From assembly GCF_900100705.1 (NCBI RefSeq), contig NZ_FNCH01000022.1, forward strand, positions 1 to 64,000: DNA of 64,000 bases. The letters are read 5' to 3'. Under the pieces are notes generated by a model. It searched no databases. It was not told the origin of the DNA and saw only the letters and a list, made by a program, of their open reading frames with translations. Of this stretch, positions 15,894 to 24,913 are shown one piece after another. Made by a program: the position numbers and the translations under genes. Origin of the DNA: Pedobacter terrae. GTDB taxonomy: Bacteria > Bacteroidota > Bacteroidia > Sphingobacteriales > Sphingobacteriaceae. Every line of letters starts with the position of its first letter. Position 1 is the stretch's first letter.

Positions 15894-17483
15894 TTAATAA
15901 CCAGTATTTTGAACCAAATTTGGGTTTGCAATCAGATCTGCTAAAGGAAGCGGATATAAATTACGGTAAGCAGGCAAAGAAGCACCAGCTTGGACACCAC
16001 CTTTGAAAGGCCACAAATAAGTTGAACCTGTAAATTTACCATAACGGACCAAGTCGGTACGGCGATGACCTTCCCAATATAATTCGCGGGCACGCTCATC
16101 AAGATAAAAATCGACCGTTAATGCTGCTGCCGACACGTTTCCACCGGCATTGCCGTAGGCACGTTGGCGCACTAGGTTTACATAAGTTAATGCTTGTGCA
16201 GCACTACCACCAGAACCACCACGGGCTACAGCTTCGCCGTAAATCAAATATTGTTCGGCCAAACGGAACAGGGGAAAATCAACCGAGCTGAAAGTTCCGT
16301 TCAGTGAGCGACCCATGACATTATTGGAAGTTATGTTTTTGAACTTAGTTACGCGCAAACCATCTGTAAACTCGCCTACAGCATCAACATTTCTTTTTGT
16401 ACCAAAAAACACACCACGTTTATCCTGGCTTCCATTGGCATCAGGGAAGAGTGCGGGTAAGTTTTGCCTGGTCCTGTTACCGCTCCAGCCACCATTTGGC
16501 ACACCATAAGCCGTCGGGTTCATATCACCGTTAATGGCCGCATTGATGATAAAGGTAGTACCGCCATAATTAGTACCATTGATACCATCATAGTTAATGG
16601 TTAAAATATTTTCGGTGTTGTTAAGATCATTATCAGCTTTGAACAGATCCATATAATTTGCTCTTAAGCTATAACCCGCATTAATTACCTTACTCGAGTA
16701 GGTAATGGCCTCGGTATATTTAGCTGTTCCGGTATACACCTGGGCGTTTAGGTATAACCTGGCCAATAAAGCCCAATCTGCCCCCTTATCGGCACGTCCG
16801 TATTCGTTGGTACGCGCATCGGCCAAATCGCCTTCAATGGCTTTTAATTCCGATTCTACATAGGTAAACAAAGCAGCCCGTTGGATCTGTTTTGGATTTA
16901 CCTTACCAATGGCATCATCCTCTGTAATAAACGGTGGATTTCCGAAAGCATCCATTAGTACCCAATACTGATAGGCACGCAGGAAACGGGCCTCCGCACG
17001 GTAGCGGTTAATTGCAGTGGCATCGGCCCCGGTGATATTTCTGCTGGCTAATTTCTCAGGAGTGCTTTCACGGAGAAACTCATTGCAGAAAGTAATCTGT
17101 AGAATGCTTCTGGAATACAGACCACGCAAAAACTGGTTATCAGGGGTCGGGGTACCGTAATCCAGTTCAGGAATACCCACATCGCCCCAGGCACAGATGG
17201 CCTCATCGGTCACCAATTCCTGTGATGACCAGAATAACCTTAAAAAATCAGCAAAACCTGCATTTAAACCGCCCACGTCACTGTTATCTGATCCCGACGG
17301 ACTGGTAAGTGCATATGTTGCATATAGCTTAACTAAGCTGTTTTTGTAACCTGCCGGTGTTGCATAAACATTCTCGGCGGTTACATCATTGGTTGGTGTC
17401 AGGTTTAAATCTTCTTTTTTACAAGCATTTAAACTGATTGCCAGGAAACCCAATGCTAATATTGTTTTAAATGAATTTTTCAT
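15894..17483 (-). CDS. SusD/RagB-family starch-binding outer-membrane lipoprotein
   Basis: A 529-residue lipoprotein (Cys21 in SLNACKKED). SusD proteins form the lid of the SusC barrel and bind the glycan. Recognisable parts are the N-terminal region with NVYATPAGYKNSLVKLYATY, the helical RFLRAYQYWVLMDAFGNPPF segment, and the C-terminal ERARELYWEGHRRTDLVRYGKF motif that marks the RagB/SusD family. It lies 22 bp downstream of its SusC partner. Assignment to starch rests on the neighbouring GH13 and GH65 genes. Confidence 0.95.
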   Translation of the reverse strand: MKNSFKTILALGFLAISLNACKKEDLNLTPTNDVTAENVYATPAGYKNSLVKLYATYALTSPSGSDNSDVGGLNAGFADFLRLFWSSQELVTDEAICAWGDVGIPELDYGTPTPDNQFLRGLYSRSILQITFCNEFLRESTPEKLASRNITGADATAINRYRAEARFLRAYQYWVLMDAFGNPPFITEDDAIGKVNPKQIQRAALFTYVESELKAIEGDLADARTNEYGRADKGADWALLARLYLNAQVYTGTAKYTEAITYSSKVINAGYSLRANYMDLFKADNDLNNTENILTINYDGINGTNYGGTTFIINAAINGDMNPTAYGVPNGGWSGNRTRQNLPALFPDANGSQDKRGVFFGTKRNVDAVGEFTDGLRVTKFKNITSNNVMGRSLNGTFSSVDFPLFRLAEQYLIYGEAVARGGSGGSAAQALTYVNLVRQRAYGNAGGNVSAAALTVDFYLDERARELYWEGHRRTDLVRYGKFTGSTYLWPFKGGVQAGASLPAYRNLYPLPLADLIANPNLVQNTGY

Positions 17484-17505
17484 TTCTCTATTTCTTTATT
17501 CAGTA

Positions 17506-20472
17506 TTAGAATCCAACATTTAAGCCTAAAGTATAGGTACGTGGACGAGGGTAAAGGTTATAATCAATACCCGAAACCAGTTCCGGATCTATGCCCTTAT
17601 ACTTGGAAACTACGAACACGTTTTGGCAGTTTGCTGATATACGCATGTTTGCATTTCCCGTTTTCGACAGCTTACCAACATTATAAGATAAACCAAGGTT
17701 ATCCATTTTCAGGAAAGAAGCATTTTTGATAAAATAATCGCTCAGGTATTGTACACCAGAACTTCCTGAGAAATTGGTTACATATAAATCTGAAGTAGAA
17801 TTATTAAGAATTCCCTGGGTACTTAATACGTTGTTCCTGATACCAAAGTTTGATGAAATATTGTCGTAAACGTAGTTACCGATATTGGCTCTTAACACAG
17901 TACTTGCCGTCCATTTTTTATAGGTAAACGAGGTATTGAAACCTAAGATTACTTTAGGATCGGGTGATTTATAGAAATACTGGTCTGCTGCAGAAATGCT
18001 ACCATCGCCGTTCAGATCCTGATAAACACCTTCAAGCGGTTTGCCATCGCCATTGTATACCTGTTTATACACATAGAATGAACCAGGCAACTGATTAACC
18101 GCATTGTATTTTAGGTGGATACCGGTACCGCCGGTGATATCGCCTGCATCAATTTTGAAACCTGAATTTGGGTTCAACGTTAGGTTGGTAACCTCTCTTT
18201 TATTGTATGCGGCATTGATGCCCAGTTCCCAACTGGTATTCGCTGTTTTTATGGCGACATAATTTAAGCTTACCTCAGCACCCCTTACATCCATATTGCC
18301 CACATTGGTGGTTAATACGTTGGTAAAGTTCGTTCCTACAGGAATGGTTACGGTACTTAACAGGTCCTTGGTTTTTTTATAGTAAACATCAATGCTTCCG
18401 TATAACCTACCCTTTATGAAACCATAATCTAAACCAGCATTGTAAGTGGTTGTGGTTTCCCATTTCAAGTCGGGATCGTAACCTGCCGGACTATAATAGT
18501 TGTAGAAATTATTGCCTACCTGATACTGACCATTGTTAGTACTGGCGTAGTATTTAGATAGGTAATCGTAATTGCCGATACCATCTTTGTTACCGGTTTC
18601 GCCATAGCTTAAGCGCAGTTTCAGATCTGACAGGGTTTCGCTATTTTTCAAGAAATTCTCACCGATAATTCTCCATGTAAAACCTACCGATGGAAAATAA
18701 CCCCAACGGTTGTTCTGGGCAAATTTAGACGATGCATCAGCTCTCATGGTACCCGATAAGATGTATTTATCGTTTAACGTATAATTGAAACGGCCATAGT
18801 AAGAAAGCAGTTTATTCTGCTCAACTGAAAAAGGAAAAACGGGTGTAGTTAACAGCTCTCCGGTACCTTTATAGGTGGCGAAGTTGTAATTGGTAACGGC
18901 ATCGTCGTAATAACCATAACCAGCTGTTACATCAAATTTACTTTTGATACTTTCTACTGTTTTGGCATAACTTAAATAGGCTTCAGAAAATTTGTTCATC
19001 TCGGTATTTAACCGGCTTGAATATGATCCGCTGGTTGATGCGCTCTGTGCCGCATAGATGGGTACAATGGTACGTCCACGACCTTTAGAATAATCATAAC
19101 CTACGTTTACCACGGCATGTAATTCGGGTAAGAAATGGAAAGAATAATCCAATTTTAAGTTACCAAAGCTTCTCGCGGCATTTCCACCATTATCCTGTTG
19201 CCTGATTAAGGCTACCGGATTACGCGGTGCATTAGGATTAGGCACACCGTTAGAACTTAACCATTCGAAATAACCGCCATAGTTATTGTTGGCATAAACG
19301 GGTTGTGTAGGATCGAACTGAATAGCTGCACCAATAGCACCATCGTTTGGATATTGGGATTGGCTTAAAGAACCTTTTAAGTTCAGTTCGGCTTTCAGGT
19401 GATCGGTAAAGAACCGGGGTGCAACAGATATGGCGCCAGTAGCTCTTTTTAGTTTACTGGTAATCACCACGCCGTCCTGATCAAGATATCCTGCCGATAC
19501 CCGGTACGGAACACCCTTGAGAGAACCTGCAATACTTAAATTGTTATCTGTAGAGAAGGCATTTTGGTAAATTTCATTCTGCCAATCGGTATTGGCTGTA
19601 CCAAGCAATGCTTTTTGAGCAGCATTACCATTTGCGTTTACAAAGGCACGCACCTGATCGGCTGTAAGCACATTTACTTTTTTGGCCACGCTGGCAATGG
19701 AGTTGTTGGTACTGAAGTTAATAACCGGAGCGCCTGAAGTACCTTTTTTTGTAGTGATTAAAATTACCCCGTTAGATGCCCTTGAACCATAAATGGCTGT
19801 AGCGTTTGCATCTTTTAAAACCGTAAAGGTTTCAATATCGTTAGGGTTGATCAATGAAAGCGGACTTGGTGCGTTACCAATGCTGTTACCGCTAAAAGGC
19901 ACACCATCAACTACGATCAAAGGATCATTACTGGCATTAAGCGATGCACCTCCACGGATGCGGATAGTACTACCGCCACCTGGTGCCCCACCGCCTGAAA
20001 CGATGTTTACACCAGCTACCTTACCCTGGATTAATTGCTCGGGCGTGGTAATGGTACCTTTTTGAAAGTCTTTCGAATTTACAGTGGTAATAGAACCTGT
20101 CAGGTTTTTCTTTTCAGCGGTACCATAACCGATCACCACCACCTCATTCAGTTTCTGTGCATCGGGTACCAATTGAAAACTAACAGTCGCATTTGCCGAA
20201 ATGCTTACCGCTTTATCCAGGGTTTGATAACCGATGAAACTTGCGGATAAAGTTATCTGACCATTGGATAAACCGGCCAGTTTAAAATTACCATCGGCAT
20301 CAGTTGCGGTACTTCTTGTTGTTCCTTTAACAACTACAGAAGCGCCAGGTAATGGTAGGCCTGTCTCATCAAGCACCCTTCCAGACACCGATCCGGTTTG
20401 TGCTTTTACCATTAATGCTGAAAAAACCAACAGCACCAAAAGCCCCTGTTTTAACAGGTAAAATACTCTCAT
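17506..20472 (-). CDS. SusC/RagA-family TonB-dependent outer-membrane receptor (maltodextrin import)
   Basis: A 988-residue protein with signal peptide about 1-24. A carboxypeptidase-regulatory-like domain (about 26-110, GSVSGRVLDETGLPLPGASV) is followed by the VVVIGYGTAEKKNLTGSI segment at the start of the plug. The plug carries IRIRGGASLNASNDPLIVVD and VLKDANATAIYGSRASNGVI, which are SusC/RagA signatures. The remainder forms the 22-strand barrel and ends in the aromatic-rich TYTLGLNVGF. It is the first gene of the starch operon. A leader of about 230 bp with two LacI-type palindromes lies upstream. Confidence 0.96.
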   Translation of the reverse strand: MRVFYLLKQGLLVLLVFSALMVKAQTGSVSGRVLDETGLPLPGASVVVKGTTRSTATDADGNFKLAGLSNGQITLSASFIGYQTLDKAVSISANATVSFQLVPDAQKLNEVVVIGYGTAEKKNLTGSITTVNSKDFQKGTITTPEQLIQGKVAGVNIVSGGGAPGGGSTIRIRGGASLNASNDPLIVVDGVPFSGNSIGNAPSPLSLINPNDIETFTVLKDANATAIYGSRASNGVILITTKKGTSGAPVINFSTNNSIASVAKKVNVLTADQVRAFVNANGNAAQKALLGTANTDWQNEIYQNAFSTDNNLSIAGSLKGVPYRVSAGYLDQDGVVITSKLKRATGAISVAPRFFTDHLKAELNLKGSLSQSQYPNDGAIGAAIQFDPTQPVYANNNYGGYFEWLSSNGVPNPNAPRNPVALIRQQDNGGNAARSFGNLKLDYSFHFLPELHAVVNVGYDYSKGRGRTIVPIYAAQSASTSGSYSSRLNTEMNKFSEAYLSYAKTVESIKSKFDVTAGYGYYDDAVTNYNFATYKGTGELLTTPVFPFSVEQNKLLSYYGRFNYTLNDKYILSGTMRADASSKFAQNNRWGYFPSVGFTWRIIGENFLKNSETLSDLKLRLSYGETGNKDGIGNYDYLSKYYASTNNGQYQVGNNFYNYYSPAGYDPDLKWETTTTYNAGLDYGFIKGRLYGSIDVYYKKTKDLLSTVTIPVGTNFTNVLTTNVGNMDVRGAEVSLNYVAIKTANTSWELGINAAYNKREVTNLTLNPNSGFKIDAGDITGGTGIHLKYNAVNQLPGSFYVYKQVYNGDGKPLEGVYQDLNGDGSISAADQYFYKSPDPKVILGFNTSFTYKKWTASTVLRANIGNYVYDNISSNFGIRNNVLSTQGILNNSTSDLYVTNFSGSSGVQYLSDYFIKNASFLKMDNLGLSYNVGKLSKTGNANMRISANCQNVFVVSKYKGIDPELVSGIDYNLYPRPRTYTLGLNVGF

Positions 20473-20750
20473 ATTCGAAGCTCGTTTAAGTATAAAAATT
20501 TGGTTAAATATTATAGTGATTTACACATAGGCCTAATTTACAGCTGTTCATGAGATTTCAAAATTTATTTAAAAAATATATTTCAGGCTGAAATTGCCGT
20601 AAAAAAATCAAGCTAAAATTAGTTTTTTCACACAGATAAAAAAACCATATTAAATAATTTTTAATTTTTAATTACATGAATATCAATTACTTAAAAATTA
20701 CAAATTTAAATTTAGAGTGTAATTATTACACTAAGCCATTTTTGCTGCTT

Positions 20751-20772
20751 TTTTCGGGAACGTTCCCGAAAA
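20751..20772. promoter_or_regulatory. LacI-type operator 1
   Basis: A perfect palindrome with core CGGGAACGTTCCCG flanked by T4/A4, centred at 20761/20762. A central CG within a 14-bp or longer palindrome is typical of LacI/GalR-family sites. It lies just downstream of the LacI gene and about 65 bp upstream of the candidate start site. Confidence 0.8.
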
Positions 20773-20795
20773 AAATAGATCAAAATTCTGTCATC

Positions 20796-20815
20796 TTTCG
20801 GGAACGTTCCCGAAA
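20796..20815. promoter_or_regulatory. LacI-type operator 2
   Basis: A second perfect copy of the same 20-bp palindrome, centred at 20805/20806, 44 bp from operator 1. That is roughly four helical turns, so two dimers could bind on the same face. Confidence 0.8.
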
Positions 20816-20873
20816 ATCATCCAAAATTCTGCTTATTTTACACTAAGTGAAGAAAATTTTTGAAAATTTAAGA

Positions 20874-20900
20874 CCAAAAAAAAGACCCGTTTTTTAGTCT
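20874..20900 (-). terminator. Terminator of the LacI gene
   Basis: Minus-strand AGACT...GGTCT short stem (20883-20900, five pairs with one wobble) followed by eight T residues, directly after the LacI stop codon. The stem is short, but the position and T-run fit. Confidence 0.6.
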
Positions 20901-20909
20901 GTTTTTTAG

Positions 20910-21920
20910 CTATTTACCGGTCGAATTTCGCTTGATGATTTTGGATGTTAAAACCACCTCATTTGGTCGGTTCTTATTGGCTTGATCATCCAATACGGTA
21001 AACAGCAACTTAGCGGCTTCTTCACCTATTTCAATAGCGGGTTGAGTAATGGTGGTAAGTGAAGGGTTTAACAAAGGGGCAATTTCCAAACTGGAGAAAC
21101 TGATCACCTTTAAATCCTTTGGTATATTAATATTAAGATCGTAGCAGGCATAATAAGTGGCAAACGCCAAACGTTCCACCGAGGTAAAAATACCATCGGG
21201 TTTTAATTGCGTTAAAGCCTCCTTAATGATCAGGCTATTTTCTTCATAACTGTTGCTGCAATCAACAATAAGACTTTCTTCAAATGGAATCCGGTATTTC
21301 GCCAGTGCATCAATATAACCCTGCATACGGGTTTTACCTATCGATAAACTTTTATTCACCACCAGGTAAGCAATCCGCTTGCAACCCTGCTCTATCAGGT
21401 GCTCTGTGGCCAGAAAACTACTGTCATAATCATTGGTAATAACCCTTGGGGTATCAATGTCTTCGTAAATCCGGTCGAAAAATACCAATGGCAATCTTTT
21501 ACTTCCAAATTTATTAAGATAATTATGATCATTGGCTTCTCCGGAAACCGACATAATTATGCCATCTGCCCTACCATTGTGTAAATGGCGGATGAAAGTA
21601 ACCTCCTTTTGGTAATCATCATCAGTTACATAAATTAAGATATGGTAACCATTTTCTCTGGCTACGCGTTCAATACCATGGATGGCCTGTGAGAAGTAAT
21701 TATTGGCCAATTCGGGTACAATAACGGCTATCGTTTTACTTTTTTGCTCCCTTAAATTACTGGCGTAATGATTGGGCTGGTAGTTTAATTCCTTCGCCTT
21801 AGCCAATATACGTTCTTTGGTATCCCCATTAATATCGCTATTGTCCCTAAAAGCCCTCGAAATTGTAGAAGTAGATAAATTTAATGCTTTTGCTAACTTC
21901 TTAATATTAATACTATCCAT
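20910..21920 (-). CDS. LacI-family transcriptional regulator of the starch locus
   Basis: A 336-residue protein. The N-terminal helix-turn-helix and hinge (about 4-60, KKLAKALNLSTSTISRAF then NYQPNHYASNLR) are classic LacI/GalR. The periplasmic-binding-type sensor domain follows, with VIVPELANNYFSQAIHGIE and the FDRIYEDIDTPRVITND segment. It probably binds the twin CGGGAACGTTCCCG palindromes just downstream and controls the SusC operon in response to a maltodextrin or derived sugar. Whether it represses or activates is not certain, because both sites lie upstream of the best -7 box. It is transcribed in the same direction as the operon but has its own terminator. Confidence 0.93.
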   Translation of the reverse strand: MDSINIKKLAKALNLSTSTISRAFRDNSDINGDTKERILAKAKELNYQPNHYASNLREQKSKTIAVIVPELANNYFSQAIHGIERVARENGYHILIYVTDDDYQKEVTFIRHLHNGRADGIIMSVSGEANDHNYLNKFGSKRLPLVFFDRIYEDIDTPRVITNDYDSSFLATEHLIEQGCKRIAYLVVNKSLSIGKTRMQGYIDALAKYRIPFEESLIVDCSNSYEENSLIIKEALTQLKPDGIFTSVERLAFATYYACYDLNINIPKDLKVISFSSLEIAPLLNPSLTTITQPAIEIGEEAAKLLFTVLDDQANKNRPNEVVLTSKIIKRNSTGK

Positions 21921-22232
21921 TTGGTTATTAAACCCAATTAATTTGAATAAACGCTGTAAATATAAACTATAAATGTCCGAAATACTTTGTTCGCTTTAAA
22001 GAAATACTTCCTAAGCTTTAATTTATGCATTTGGCGATCAATTATTAAACGCACATTCGGTCATCAAACTCAGTAACAGAAGTAGTTCATCAGTCCATTG
22101 ATAAATTCTTTAAATAAATATTCATTTTTTTTAAAACAAAAAGCATCTTTGCCGTATTAGTAACTTAAACGCTATTAACCATCTTCTCATTTACCAATTG
22201 GAAAACAAGACTATTTGAAATAAAATTACAAA
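21921..22232. other. Divergent intergenic region between LacI and response regulator
   Basis: 312 bp of AT-rich sequence carrying the promoters for both genes. No copy of the CGGGAACGTTCCCG operator is present, so I see no sign of LacI autoregulation here. No confident promoter boxes or repeats were found. Confidence 0.6.
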
Positions 22233-22592
22233 ATGGGAAACAAAAAAATACTCATTGCAGATGATGATGAAGGAATTGTTGATGCTATAACAATGATTTT
22301 GGAAGTGATGGGTTATGATGTTGAATTTACATATGACGGTGGAGCAGTTATCGACGCCGTAAAAAACAAACCCGATCTGATTATGCTGGATATCTGGATG
22401 AGTGGATATGATGGCAGAGATATCTGTAAACAGCTTAAGGATGACCCTGAATTTAGGAAAATCCCTATTTTAATGATCTCGGCTAGTAGAGACATCAGGC
22501 AATCTGCGATGGATGCAGGTGCAAACGATTTTATGGAAAAACCGTTTGAGATGGATTCTTTACTGAATAGAGTGGAAATTTTATTGAATTAG
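22233..22592 (+). CDS. Single-domain response regulator (CheY-like receiver)
   Basis: 119 residues, a complete receiver domain with no output domain. Acidic pocket Asp10/Asp11, phosphorylation site Asp53 in MLDIWM, Ser83 in the MISAS switch position and Lys103 in MEKPF are all present, so it should be phosphorylated. Such stand-alone receivers usually act through protein partners or phosphorelays. There is no histidine kinase next to it, so the partner is encoded elsewhere. Confidence 0.93.
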   Translation: MGNKKILIADDDEGIVDAITMILEVMGYDVEFTYDGGAVIDAVKNKPDLIMLDIWMSGYDGRDICKQLKDDPEFRKIPILMISASRDIRQSAMDAGANDFMEKPFEMDSLLNRVEILLN

Positions 22593-22732
22593 AAGGATTG
22601 GGGTGTAATGCTCGCCGGATAATCATCTCCACCGAGACGCAGTGAAGGGAGAGATTTATCCCGAAACAGATTTAGCTATAGTGATCAATCGTGGCTCTCG
22701 ACTACGTTCGAAATGAAGATCTCGGATAGAAG
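22593..22732. other. Intergenic spacer with dispersed-repeat-like sequence
   Basis: Between convergent genes. It includes GAGACGCAGTGAAGGGAGAG and CTCGACTACGTTCGAAATGA, words that resemble low-copy intergenic repeats seen in many Bacteroidota genomes (from memory). It has no open frame and no clear terminator. Confidence 0.4.
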
Positions 22733-23086
22733 TCACACAACTTCTTTAAAATAAATCTTTTCAGGCAATTGTTTAAAAACAAACTCCGTAACGCCACAAA
22801 GCCAAATTTTGTGGTTCTTAAATTCGCCGCGAAACTTTTCTAACAGGTAGTCTCCACCGCCGCCTAAATTCTCTTCCCGTGTATAAATAAGGTCTAAAAT
22901 TTCGGCATTTTGTATTTGCTCATCAGCCATTAATAATTTACATTCATTTTCTGAAGCAGCTACCCAGTTTAATAGTTCATCAGCGCCTTCTACCATTTGT
23001 AAATCTTCTACTGCCCCACCCCATTCGGGTATATCGGCATACCATTCGTGTTTTGCATTCTTATAAAAGCGAATTGTTCTCTCCAT
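22733..23086 (-). CDS. DUF6717-like small protein
   Basis: 117 residues from the ATG at 23086 (MERTIRFYKNAKHEWYAD). The longer frame to 23218 is rejected because it overlaps the divergent dinB start and its extra residues look non-coding. Features are an early aromatic/basic segment, EWGGAVEDLQMVEGADELLN, and a Gly-rich ENLGGGGDYL loop. This resembles the DUF6717 family of unknown function. No signal peptide or membrane segment is seen. It is divergent from dinB with a 65-bp gap. Confidence 0.75.
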   Translation of the reverse strand: MERTIRFYKNAKHEWYADIPEWGGAVEDLQMVEGADELLNWVAASENECKLLMADEQIQNAEILDLIYTREENLGGGGDYLLEKFRGEFKNHKIWLCGVTEFVFKQLPEKIYFKEVV

Positions 23087-23151
23087 ATTTTGTAAAGAAA
23101 AAAAATCTAGCCCAATAATCCTGATAAAAATCACGAAATTTAGATCATTGC

Positions 23152-24252
23152 ATGTCAGATTTAACTCCACCGGTTTTAAGAAAAATAATTCATATCGACA
23201 TGGATGCTTTTTATGCATCTGTAGAGCAACGTGATTTTCCTGAATATCGTGGGAAGCCTGTAGTGGTTGGCGGTAAGCCAGACAGTCGTGGTGTGGTTTC
23301 TACAGCCAGTTACGAAGCCAGGCAATATGGAATCCGCTCCGCAATGCCATCAAGTAAAGCTTACCAGCTTTGCCCGACAGCCATTTTCGTATATCCGCGT
23401 TTTGATGCCTATACTGCGGTTTCTAAGGCACTTAGAGAAATTTTTAGCCGGTATACCGATCTAATAGAACCGCTTTCGTTGGATGAGGCTTACTTAGATG
23501 TAACGGAAGACAAACTCGGCATCGGATCGGCACTTGATATCGCGCAATCAATTAAAGATGCGATTAAAAATGAGTTAAATTTAACGGCCTCGGCAGGTGT
23601 ATCGATCAATAAATTTGTGGCCAAAGTAGCTTCAGACATGAATAAACCTGACGGTTTAACTTTTATTGGTCCATCCAGGATTGAAGCTTTTATGGAAAAA
23701 CTCCCGGTCGAAAAATTCTTTGGAGTAGGCAAAGTTACCAGCGCCAAAATGAAGGCCATGCAGATTAATACTGGTGCTGATTTAAAAAAACTAACGGAAG
23801 CCCAGCTTATTGCCCAATTCGGGAAATCGGGAAGATTTTATTATAAAATTGTTCGTGGGATAGACGACCGGCCTGTCCGGGCAAACCGCGAAGCAAAATC
23901 GGTAGGTGCAGAAGATACTTTTTCAGAAGACACCAATGAAGATGCCGTGATGCATGATCTGCTGAAACAGATCAGTGAAACCGTGGCCAAACGCCTGGAA
24001 AAACATCAACTGAGCGGAAAAACGGTAACCCTGAAAATCAAGTTTGCCGATTTTAAACTGATTACGCGCAGCCGTTCATTCGCCACACCGATTAACAAAG
24101 CAACGATCATTTATGATGAAGCGATTAAACTTTTAGAGGAAGCAGCAATCGGCACAACCCAGGTGAGGTTGCTGGGCATTACCTTATCGCGGTTTTATGA
24201 TGATGTGGAGATGGAAAAACCAGAAAGCAATCAATTAGAGTTTGAGTTTTGA
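23152..24252 (+). CDS. dinB: DNA polymerase IV (Y-family translesion polymerase)
   Basis: A 366-residue protein of normal DinB length. Catalytic acids are visible: Asp16 in IIHIDMDAFYASVE and Asp111/Glu112 in SLDEAYLDV. The steric-gate region FYASVEQRD, the helix-hairpin-helix segment (PVEKFFGVGKVTSAKM) and the little-finger domain follow. The C-terminus NQLEFEF may be a sliding-clamp-binding tail. It copies past DNA lesions in the cytoplasm. No LexA-like box was recognised in the 65-bp gap upstream. Confidence 0.96.
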   Translation: MSDLTPPVLRKIIHIDMDAFYASVEQRDFPEYRGKPVVVGGKPDSRGVVSTASYEARQYGIRSAMPSSKAYQLCPTAIFVYPRFDAYTAVSKALREIFSRYTDLIEPLSLDEAYLDVTEDKLGIGSALDIAQSIKDAIKNELNLTASAGVSINKFVAKVASDMNKPDGLTFIGPSRIEAFMEKLPVEKFFGVGKVTSAKMKAMQINTGADLKKLTEAQLIAQFGKSGRFYYKIVRGIDDRPVRANREAKSVGAEDTFSEDTNEDAVMHDLLKQISETVAKRLEKHQLSGKTVTLKIKFADFKLITRSRSFATPINKATIIYDEAIKLLEEAAIGTTQVRLLGITLSRFYDDVEMEKPESNQLEFEF

Positions 24253-24666
24253 AAAATAAATAGTCATTTCAAGAATTTACTTTTAATTTAAAAACATAAT
24301 TTCCGTTTGGAGCGCAGGGCCTGTAACAAAACACCAGGATTCTTCCCGTTTTCCGCATATACACTTCGCTGCCTCGTACCTCGTGCTGCGGGGTATCGCT
24401 TCAACCGCCCGCCTGCAACGGGCAGGGGCTATTTGGCGAAAAAAGTGTCTCATTTGTAGGGCTGTAAGGTGTACAAACCACTGTGCCTAAACCCGACAGC
24501 AGCGGCAGCCTCCGATTTTTCATCGGAGCTATAGCGAATGGCGGGGCTGCAGACCGCCAAGAATCACAAGCCAATCATTTCCTAAATAGAATATCTTTAT
24601 TTCGGCCGGTGAGACACCAAACGATAGGATAAATGATGCTCTTCGCCTTCATATTTAAAGTGTATA

Positions 24667-24693
24667 CCCTGGTCTGTGAGTCACAGATCAGGG
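24667..24693. repeat. Short dispersed palindrome (member 4)
   Basis: Arms CCCTGGTCTGTGA and TCACAGATCAGGG around a single G make a 13-bp stem with one G-T pair. The GGTCTGTG/CACAGA core matches the palindromes at 6207-6333, 18 kb away. Confidence 0.8.
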
Positions 24694-24850
24694 ATGAGGC
24701 TCATTCAACATTAAGTCTGCACAGTTTTCATTTGTGCCGTCACCCTGACCTGTAGCAAAGCGGAAAGGTACGCAGTAAATTCATTTCAGGGTCTTTAAAA
24801 AACTGCTCTCCCGAACATTCGGGACAGCTTGACGATGTTCTTATCAAACA

Positions 24851-24883
24851 TAAAAAAGGCTCTACAAATTAATGCAGAACCTT
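24851..24883 (-). terminator. Terminator of the glutaminase-type gene
   Basis: Minus-strand 11-bp stem (24873-24883 with 24856-24866, two G-U pairs, loop of 6) followed by six T residues, about 30 bp after the stop codon. Confidence 0.8.
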
Positions 24884-24913
24884 CTATCGCTAATTTAATG
24901 GAGGGGTGAGTTA

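Larger units (their letters stand above)
20473..20909 (-). promoter_or_regulatory. Control region of the starch operon
   Basis: A 437-bp AT-rich gap between the LacI gene and SusC. It holds two copies of a CGGGAACGTTCCCG palindrome, a separate AGTGTAATTATTACACT palindrome (20716-20732) and a TAAATTTG box (20708-20701, minus strand) that fits the Bacteroidota -7 consensus TAnnTTTG. If that box is used, the leader is about 220 nt. No clear -33 TTTG was seen. Confidence 0.6.
24253..24913. other. 661-bp intergenic region with GC-rich patch and several hairpins
   Basis: No credible gene. The first 330 bp are unusually GC-rich for this window and include CTCCGAT-TTTTC-ATCGGAG (24510-24528). The rest has a 27-nt palindrome (24667-24693) and TCCCGAA-CA-TTCGGGA (24809-24824), and ends in the terminator of the leftward gene. 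Composition and hairpins look like an accumulation of dispersed intergenic repeats. Confidence 0.6.

Noticed and set aside
20751..20815. CGGGAACGTTCCCG palindromes as part of the LacI terminator
   Set aside because: There is no T-run after them, two identical copies exist, and a separate terminator lies next to the LacI stop. The central-CG palindrome form fits an operator.
22733..23218. Longer start (23218) for the DUF6717-like gene
   Set aside because: It overlaps the start of the divergent dinB gene, and the first 44 residues do not look like protein of this family.
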